In this document: positions 58,022-64,000 of the stretch, one piece after another
Numbering within the stretch: position 1 is the stretch's first letter
Layout: each line of letters starts with the position of its first letter
Origin: Cryobacterium roopkundense
GTDB lineage: Bacteria > Actinomycetota > Actinomycetes > Actinomycetales > Microbacteriaceae
Direction of reading: 5' to 3'
DNA length: 64,000 bases
Assembly (NCBI RefSeq): GCF_014200405.1
Contig: NZ_JACHBQ010000001.1
Location: 992,001-1,056,000, forward strand
Made by a program: the position numbers and the translations under genes
The notes under the pieces: model-generated
Told to the model about the DNA's origin: nothing
Seen by the model: only the letters and a program-made list of their open reading frames with translations
Databases searched by the model: none

Positions 58022-60811
58022 GTGAAAGACTCCCTTCCCCCGTCTACCCGCCCCGACCGAGCGAAACGCGTGACGGGAGCGGTCGTCACGACGGCTCTCG
58101 CGGCATCCGTTCTTGTGGGCGGCGCCATTCCCACGGCCGCCCTCGCGGCACCGCAGGACTGGACCAGCCTCAACAGTGCCTTCGTCGAACGCGACGGCAC
58201 CACCCTCACGCTCGACGGCGTGGACTTTCGCATGAGCGGCGCGAACGCCTACTGGCTGGGTCTCGACGAAAACGTGGGTGGCATCGACTACCCCACCTAC
58301 TTCCGTATCAAAGATGCCCTCGACACCGCCTCGCAGATGGGTGTCACTGCGGTGCGGTCCCACATGATGACCTCGACCGGCCAGAACGACGCCAATCCGC
58401 TCGCGATCATGCCCAGCCTCGGCAGCTACAACGACGACGCCTTTGCGACGATCGACTTCGCCATCGCCTACGCGGGCAGCCTGGGCATCCGCCTGCTGCT
58501 GCCGCTGACCGACGAGTGGGAGTACTACCACGGCGGTCACCGCGACTTCACGGCGCCGCTCGGCCTCGAATCCGCCGATTTCTACACCGACCCTGCGGCG
58601 ATCGCCGCTTTCGACGAATACATCGGTGTGATTCTCGATCGCACCAACGCGATCACCGGTGTGCGCTACGTGGACGACCCCACCATTCTGGCCTGGGAAC
58701 TCGGCAACGAGCTCGAAGGTATGACCGTGGACTGGATCGGCGCCCGCGTTGACCTGATCAAGTCGCTCGCTCCCGCCCAGCTGGTGGCGGCCGGCGGACG
58801 GTTCGGGGTGAGCGAGGCCGCACTTCACGCCCCCGACCTCGATATCGTTGACGCGCACTATTACCCGCCGACGGTCGATCGGGTGGCGTCCGACGCCGCC
58901 AGCGTGGTCGCCGCAGGCAAGGTGTACGTCGCCGGCGAATACGGTTCACCCGCCGCCACGACCGCGCTACTCTACCCGCTCGCGGCCAACCCCGACGTCA
59001 CCGGGATGTTCTTCTGGTCGCTGTTCCCGAACAACGACCGCGGCGGCTTTGTGCCGCACGACGACGGCTTCACGGTGCACTATCCCGGCGAAACCGCGCA
59101 GTCCCAGGCCGAGGTCGACGCGATCGTCGGCTACGGCGCAGCCCTTTCCGGCGCGGCACCCGCGACCGACCTCGAGCCGGCCCTGGTGACCGCGATCGAC
59201 CGCGAGAACGGTATCAACCGCGTCGCCTGGCGCGGCACCGCTGGCGCGACTGGCTACACGGTGCAGAGCTCCACCGACGGAACCACCTGGACCGACATCA
59301 CCGCACCGGTCTCCGCCGCTGCGTCACCGATCACCGACTATACCTCGGCGCCGGGCACGAGCTACCGCGTGCTCGCCCTCGGCGGGCTTGCCGGTTCAGT
59401 CTCTGAGCCTGTTACCGCAAGCGGTCAGACCAGCGTGCTCGTCGACCCCTTGCAGAGCTTCCTGCTCACGAGCGATCGCGCATACGTGACCCTCGCGGCT
59501 ATGCCGATGGGGGCGATCGCCACGGGCACGGCCGGCTCGCCCGCCCAGCTCACCTGGCCGGTCAGCGACCTCACGAGCGCTGAGTTTCTCGTCTCTGACG
59601 CCATCGGCATGACGGTGTCGAGCAGCGCAGACGGGAACACCTGGGTCGTCGTCGCCACGAGCATCACCACCCGCAACGGCCACAGCGTGCTGCGCGCCGA
59701 CGACCTCGTCGGCGAGCACCTGCGCCTTGACTGGGCGAACGGTGCCACGGTCACCCGCGCCACGATCGCCAGTGCACCGGCTGGCGACACTGCGGTCGCC
59801 TTGCCCGGCGGCTTTGCCCTCGATACGCCGGCCGACGGCACCACCGGCGTACGCTCCACGCCCACATTCACCTGGGCCGTCGCCGACCAGGCCGCGTTCT
59901 ACCGGTTCACGCTGTCGCTGAACGCCGACCTCTCCGAGCCGCTGCAGACCCAGACCGGCATCACGGCGACCGAGTTCGCCCCTGGACGCACGCTCGCCCC
60001 GGGCACCGCGCACTACTGGAGCGTCGAGGCAGTGAACGGTGCCGGGGCCACCGGGTCGACACCGCCCCTCGCGACGTTCACCACCGCCGACCTGCCCAGC
60101 GAACCGCTCGTGGTCGACGACTTCGAGGGCTACCCCACCGATCAGGCGCTGACGGATGCCTACCTCCCCAACAGCGGCGGCGGCGCGGTCACATCGACCC
60201 TGGTAGCAAACCCTGGCACCGGCAGCGCCGCGGCCAGCTTCGACTACGACCTCGCCGGCGAGGGCTACGCGGGAATCGTGCGCACCCTTGAGACCCCCCA
60301 GGACTGGTGGGGCTACTCCGGGCTCAGCTTCTGGGTTGACGCCGACACCGGCCATACCCTCTCGGTGCAGTTCGCCGCCAGCGGCTCGTTCTGGGAGACC
60401 GACGTGGTGCTCACCACCGATGGCTGGCAGCAGGTCGAGGTCGACTTCACCGACTTCGCCACGCCACCCTGGGCCGGGCAGGCGACCCTGAACCTATCGT
60501 CGGTCACCGAACACGCCTTCTACCTCGGCGGTTCCGGCTCCGGAACCCTCCTGATCGATGACTTGAGCACCGTTTTAGCGGATGTCCCGACCGCCGTCGA
60601 TCCGACCCCGACGCCGGTCATCACCCCGGCCCTGCCCGACGCCGGTGACCCGGCCGTCTCCGCCGATGGCGGCACTGCGTCCACCGCGGGAACGGGGACG
60701 GCTGGCGGGCTCGCCCTAACCGGCACCACCGGTGTCAGGCCGCTCACACTCGCCGCGATTGTGCTGCTGGTGCTCGGCGCGGCACTGCGAACCAGACGGA
60801 GAACCGTCTGA
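58022..60811 (+). CDS. Secreted, wall-anchored GH5-type mannanase-like glycoside hydrolase
   Basis: 929 residues. Signal peptide about 1-43 (ends AALAAPQDW). GH5 catalytic domain about 50-385: ILAWELGNELEG holds the acid/base Glu (about residue 227) and VYVAGEYGS the nucleophile Glu (about 306), with ANAYWLGLD near the start as in mannan endo-hydrolases. Two fibronectin-like domains follow (about 395-475 and 595-690), then a carbohydrate-binding-like domain from VVDDFEGYPTDQ (about 698-855). The C-terminus has LALTG, a hydrophobic span and RTRRRTV, a sorting signal of the LAxTG type for class E sortase. Starts with GTG after AAAGGAG. Confidence 0.82.
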   Translation: MKDSLPPSTRPDRAKRVTGAVVTTALAASVLVGGAIPTAALAAPQDWTSLNSAFVERDGTTLTLDGVDFRMSGANAYWLGLDENVGGIDYPTYFRIKDALDTASQMGVTAVRSHMMTSTGQNDANPLAIMPSLGSYNDDAFATIDFAIAYAGSLGIRLLLPLTDEWEYYHGGHRDFTAPLGLESADFYTDPAAIAAFDEYIGVILDRTNAITGVRYVDDPTILAWELGNELEGMTVDWIGARVDLIKSLAPAQLVAAGGRFGVSEAALHAPDLDIVDAHYYPPTVDRVASDAASVVAAGKVYVAGEYGSPAATTALLYPLAANPDVTGMFFWSLFPNNDRGGFVPHDDGFTVHYPGETAQSQAEVDAIVGYGAALSGAAPATDLEPALVTAIDRENGINRVAWRGTAGATGYTVQSSTDGTTWTDITAPVSAAASPITDYTSAPGTSYRVLALGGLAGSVSEPVTASGQTSVLVDPLQSFLLTSDRAYVTLAAMPMGAIATGTAGSPAQLTWPVSDLTSAEFLVSDAIGMTVSSSADGNTWVVVATSITTRNGHSVLRADDLVGEHLRLDWANGATVTRATIASAPAGDTAVALPGGFALDTPADGTTGVRSTPTFTWAVADQAAFYRFTLSLNADLSEPLQTQTGITATEFAPGRTLAPGTAHYWSVEAVNGAGATGSTPPLATFTTADLPSEPLVVDDFEGYPTDQALTDAYLPNSGGGAVTSTLVANPGTGSAAASFDYDLAGEGYAGIVRTLETPQDWWGYSGLSFWVDADTGHTLSVQFAASGSFWETDVVLTTDGWQQVEVDFTDFATPPWAGQATLNLSSVTEHAFYLGGSGSGTLLIDDLSTVLADVPTAVDPTPTPVITPALPDAGDPAVSADGGTASTAGTGTAGGLALTGTTGVRPLTLAAIVLLVLGAALRTRRRTV

Positions 60812-60915
60812 CGGCCCGGCCCTTCCACACCGCCCCGCCCTTCCACACACCGCACCTCCCGCAGCAGCACTCGTCCGCAGGGCGAGCCCGCGTCACCGTC
60901 GACCAAGGAGTTCCC

Positions 60916-62223
60916 ATGAAACCCAGAACGTCCCGCAAACTGTCCACCGTCATTGCCCTCGCGGCGGCGTCCACCCTCGTGTTCACCGGCTGCTCGAGCG
61001 CCTCCGGAGGCAACGACACCGGTGAACCGTCCGGTGAGATCACGGTGCTTACCAACCGTACCGACATCGTCGACACTGTGTTCCAGGACTATGTCGCACA
61101 GTTCCAGGAGACCTACCCCGACGTCACTGTGACGTTCGAGGCGATCACCGACTACGAGGGGGACACCCGCATCCGCTTGAACAGCAGCGACTACGGGGAC
61201 GTGCTGCTGATCCCTAGCTCCAACCTCGGCAAGGACCAGTTCTCCCAGTTCTTTGAGCCGCTCGGCACCTCCGACGAGATGACCGAGAAGTATCGCTTCA
61301 TCAACGAGGGCAGCTACGAGGGCAATGTCTACGGCCTGTCGACCTTCGGATCCGCCATGGGCTACGTCTTCAACCGTGACGTCTGGGCTGAGGCCGGCAT
61401 CACTACGCCGCCGGAGACCGAAGCCGAGTACCTCGACGCGCTCGAGGCGGTCAAGGCGACCGGATCCACCCCCACCTACACGAACTACCAGGACGGCTGG
61501 CCGCTCGCCTCCCTCGTAGGCAACATGGGCAGCATCACCGGCCCGGCCGCCCGCATCGACATGGCGCAGACCGACTCGCCGTGGACCGCCGGCACCGACA
61601 TCTACGCCATCGACAGCCTGCTGTATGACACCGTCGCCGCTGGACTAAGCGAAGCCGACCCGGTCACCACCAACTGGGAAGAGTCCAAGAACCTCCTCGC
61701 CAGCGGTGAAGTCGGCTCGATGATCCTCGGCTCCTGGGCTATCGCGCAGATGCAGGACGCCGCGGAGCAGGCGGGCAAGCCGCGCGACACCATCGGCTTC
61801 TGGCCGATGCCGTGGCAGACCGACGGAGCATTTACCTCGGTTACCGCCTCCGACAAGTTGCTCGCCGTGAGCGCCAACTCCGACAACAAGAACGCCGCAC
61901 AGGCCTGGGTGACCTGGTTCATCGACGAGTCCGGATTCGCCGCCAGCCAGGGCGCCATCAGCCCGGTGATCAGCGACCCGACCCCCGACACCCTCGCCGA
62001 CTTCGCCGACCTCGGCGTGCAATACCTCGAGCTGGACGCCGACCCGGCCGGAGACGAGAGCCTGCTGCAGGACATCGCCAACGAGAGCGAGATCACCGTG
62101 CTCGGCGAGGCGTACCGCCAGCAGCTCATCGACGTGGCCCGCGGCGCGCAGACCGGAAGCAAAGAGGCCTTCTTCGCCGACCTCAATGAACGCTGGGCCG
62201 AGGCCCGCGCCACGATCGGCTAA
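60916..62223 (+). CDS. ABC sugar transporter, substrate-binding lipoprotein
   Basis: 435 residues. Lipoprotein signal with lipobox VFTGC (cysteine near residue 24). The body is a family-1 extracellular solute-binding protein: EITVLTNRTDIVDTVFQDYV, TFEAITDYEGDTRIRL, GSAMGYVFNRDVW and a C-terminal region with ANSDNKNAAQAWVTWFID. Likely binds oligosaccharides released by the upstream mannanase-like enzyme. An AAGGAG ribosome site precedes the ATG. Confidence 0.9.
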   Translation: MKPRTSRKLSTVIALAAASTLVFTGCSSASGGNDTGEPSGEITVLTNRTDIVDTVFQDYVAQFQETYPDVTVTFEAITDYEGDTRIRLNSSDYGDVLLIPSSNLGKDQFSQFFEPLGTSDEMTEKYRFINEGSYEGNVYGLSTFGSAMGYVFNRDVWAEAGITTPPETEAEYLDALEAVKATGSTPTYTNYQDGWPLASLVGNMGSITGPAARIDMAQTDSPWTAGTDIYAIDSLLYDTVAAGLSEADPVTTNWEESKNLLASGEVGSMILGSWAIAQMQDAAEQAGKPRDTIGFWPMPWQTDGAFTSVTASDKLLAVSANSDNKNAAQAWVTWFIDESGFAASQGAISPVISDPTPDTLADFADLGVQYLELDADPAGDESLLQDIANESEITVLGEAYRQQLIDVARGAQTGSKEAFFADLNERWAEARATIG

Positions 62224-62366
62224 CCGCAGCCTCAGCCGCAGCCGGGGAGCGGATGCCGTCGGCAACCGTTCCCCAACCGGGTCGCTGCCCGCCCCGTTCG
62301 CGAACTGCCCGAACCGCCCCTGTTCTGCCGGCCTGCCCTACCCCGCCCCCGAGAAAGTCGAGTGCC

Positions 62367-63320
62367 ATGTCCACCGCCACCCCATCCCGTACGGCGGCCC
62401 GCACACCGGGCACACGCCCGCCGACCAACCCCCGGGCGCCGCGCAAACGGGCCGGAATTTTCGGCGGCCGTATGACACCGTGGCTGTTCCTGATCGTGCC
62501 GCTGGCCTTTCTCATCGTGCTGACCTACGTACCCGTGGCCAACATGTTCTGGTACAGCGTGACCTCCTGGGACGGCCTGGACGAGGAGAAGGAATTCGTG
62601 GGGCTGGCCAACTACATCGAAATCTTCACCCGGCCCGAACTGTTCCAGGTGTTCTTCGTGAGCCTGTACTACCTCGCCGGGGCGATCGCCCAGCTCGTAA
62701 TCGCATTGTTCTTCGCCACCCTGCTCAGCTTCAAGACCCGGTTTCGCAACCTCTTCAAGGGCATCATTTTCTTCCCGTACCTCATCAATGGGGTCGCCAT
62801 CGGGCTGATGTTTTTGTATTTCTTCCGCCCCGACGGCACCCTCGACGCGCTGCTCGCGGCGCTCGGCGTGACGGACACCCCGCAGTGGCTCGGCGATTCC
62901 TCGGTCGTGAACTCCTCCCTCGCGGCGACCTCGGTCTGGCGTTACATGGGGCTGAACTTCGTGCTGTTCCTCGGCGCGATCCAGTCCGTGCCGGTGGAGC
63001 AATACGAAGCGGCCGACCTCGACGGCGCCAACTCGTGGCACAAGTTTCGGTTCATCATCGTGCCGAGCATCCGTCGCATTCTCGGACTGTCGTTCATTCT
63101 CGCGATCGCCGGGGCACTGTCGGCGTTCGAGATGCCGTACATCATGACCGGCGGTGCCAACGGCTCGGAGACCTTCGTGATTCAAACCGTCGACACCGCG
63201 TTCCGCTTCGCGAAGGTCGGCCTCGCGTCGGCGATGGCCGTGGTGCTGCTCGTGATCGTGCTCGTGATCACCGCCGTGCAGCGGGCGTTCTTCCCCGACG
63301 AAAAGAAGGGCCTCTCATGA
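62367..63320 (+). CDS. ABC sugar transporter permease (MalF type)
   Basis: 317 residues from ATG 62367. After a Pro/Arg-rich N-terminus there are six membrane spans. The EAA loop that contacts the ATPase is YEAADLDGANSWHKFRFIIVP at about residues 213-233 (20 of these residues are the classical motif). Follows the binding protein; overlaps the next permease by 4 bases. Confidence 0.9.
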   Translation: MSTATPSRTAARTPGTRPPTNPRAPRKRAGIFGGRMTPWLFLIVPLAFLIVLTYVPVANMFWYSVTSWDGLDEEKEFVGLANYIEIFTRPELFQVFFVSLYYLAGAIAQLVIALFFATLLSFKTRFRNLFKGIIFFPYLINGVAIGLMFLYFFRPDGTLDALLAALGVTDTPQWLGDSSVVNSSLAATSVWRYMGLNFVLFLGAIQSVPVEQYEAADLDGANSWHKFRFIIVPSIRRILGLSFILAIAGALSAFEMPYIMTGGANGSETFVIQTVDTAFRFAKVGLASAMAVVLLVIVLVITAVQRAFFPDEKKGLS

Positions 63321-64000
63321 GCCTGACCCGCACGCGGCCCGGCGCGGCTGCCTCTGCCGATGCCGCGACCCTCACGCCGCGACGAGGCTTCCACACTCAC
63401 CGCAGCCCGGTCAGCAGGCTCGGCACGGCGCTGAAATACCTGGCGCTGGTGTTCGCGAGCCTGTGCGCGATCGTGCCGATTCTGAGCATCGTCATGCTCG
63501 CCTTCAAAACCAATCAGGAGTACCGCAACACCGGCCCGCTCGACCCGCCCGGCAACTGGTTCAACTTCGACAACTTCGTGACGGCCTTCACGGAGGGCGG
63601 CATGATCACTGGGTTTCTCAACACCGGCATCATTCTGGTCGTCTCAGTGACCGGCACGATTCTGATCGGCACGATGACCGCGTATGCGCTGGACCGGTTT
63701 CGGTTTCGCGGCCGCGTGCTGGTGCTTGGACTGTTCCTGCTCGCCACTCTTGTGCCCGCCGTGACGACACAGGTCGCCACGTTCCAGGTGATCAGCTTCC
63801 TAGACCTGTTCAACACCCGCGGCGCCGCGATCCTGCTCTTCATGGGCACCGACATCATCGCGATCTACATCTTCTTGCAGTTCATGCAGTCGATCCCGGT
63901 CTCGCTCGACGAAGCCGCCATGCTCGACGGGGCCAGCCGCTGGACCATCTACTGGCGCATCATTCTGCCGCTGCTCAAACCCGCCATCGCGACAGTGATC
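63317..64000 (+). CDS. ABC sugar transporter permease (MalG type), partial
   Basis: 228 codons are visible, running off the end of the window. ATG at 63317 overlaps the MalF-type stop (ATGA). Membrane spans start near residue 37. The EAA loop DEAAMLDGASRWTIYWRIIL lies near residues 196-215. Second membrane half of the importer; the ATPase is not in the window and may be a shared MsmK-type protein. Confidence 0.9.
   Translation, partial: MSLTRTRPGAAASADAATLTPRRGFHTHRSPVSRLGTALKYLALVFASLCAIVPILSIVMLAFKTNQEYRNTGPLDPPGNWFNFDNFVTAFTEGGMITGFLNTGIILVVSVTGTILIGTMTAYALDRFRFRGRVLVLGLFLLATLVPAVTTQVATFQVISFLDLFNTRGAAILLFMGTDIIAIYIFLQFMQSIPVSLDEAAMLDGASRWTIYWRIILPLLKPAIATVI

Overview
The window is high-GC actinobacterial chromosome. 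The 16S-23S-5S operon without spacer tRNAs and the gene order argG-argH ... mpg-tyrS ... TPR protein-HAD phosphatase-small ORF-tlyA-nadK-recN-pyrG-nudix-xerD-parA-scpA-scpB-pseudouridine synthase-tyrA-cmk-der point to Micrococcales, most likely Microbacteriaceae. The same order is known from the Mycobacterium tuberculosis chromosome around Rv1658-Rv1713. Genus assignment is inference.

Layout. (1) 1-6036: end of argG, argH, a CAAX-type membrane protease gene broken by an in-frame stop, mpg, a membrane protein/SatD-like pair, and tyrS. (2) 6037-11958: one complete rRNA operon with promoter, leader and a strong terminator. (3) 12020-29461: a long, tightly packed housekeeping run starting with a protein that has a huge Arg/Gly/Asp/Tyr-rich repeat tail at its N-terminus, then RNA methylation, NAD kinase, DNA repair, CTP synthesis, chromosome segregation (ParA/ScpAB/XerD), tyrosine synthesis and ribosome assembly (Der). 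Many genes overlap by 1-4 bases; several starts lie 6-8 bases after a TAnnnT box, suggesting leaderless mRNAs. (4) 29592-31811: a GH18-type chitinase-like protein and a GNAT acetyltransferase. (5) 31945-55097: a genomic island in the 3' end of a tRNA-Pro(GGG). A 39-base piece of the tRNA is repeated exactly at 55059-55097 and, with two changes, at 50261-50295, so the island is two elements in tandem: A (about 18.3 kb) and B (about 4.8 kb). (6) 55692-64000: a carbohydrate-use locus with a ROK repressor, a LacI-type sensor without DNA-binding domain, a cell-wall-anchored GH5 mannanase-like enzyme, and an ABC sugar importer whose last gene runs off the window.

Element A begins, next to attL, with an unusual six-gene operon on the minus strand: three tandem paralogous small proteins of unknown function, two tyrosine-recombinase-like proteins that have lost the catalytic tyrosine and histidine, and a 640-residue DDE-transposase-like protein. 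No ordinary integrase is present, so this set is the best candidate for the island's mobility module, and it is the most novel-looking system here. The rest of element A holds an antitoxin-like gene, a helicase-associated-domain protein, a phosphoesterase, an HsdM with an IS-truncated HsdS, and three insertion sequences (IS1182, IS3-like, IS21 families).

Element B carries an SdpC-SdpA-SdpB type secreted toxin operon (the cannibalism-toxin family of Bacillus) with a GntR regulator and a DUF1648-like membrane protein that probably gives regulation and immunity. It has no recombinase of its own and may be moved in trans.
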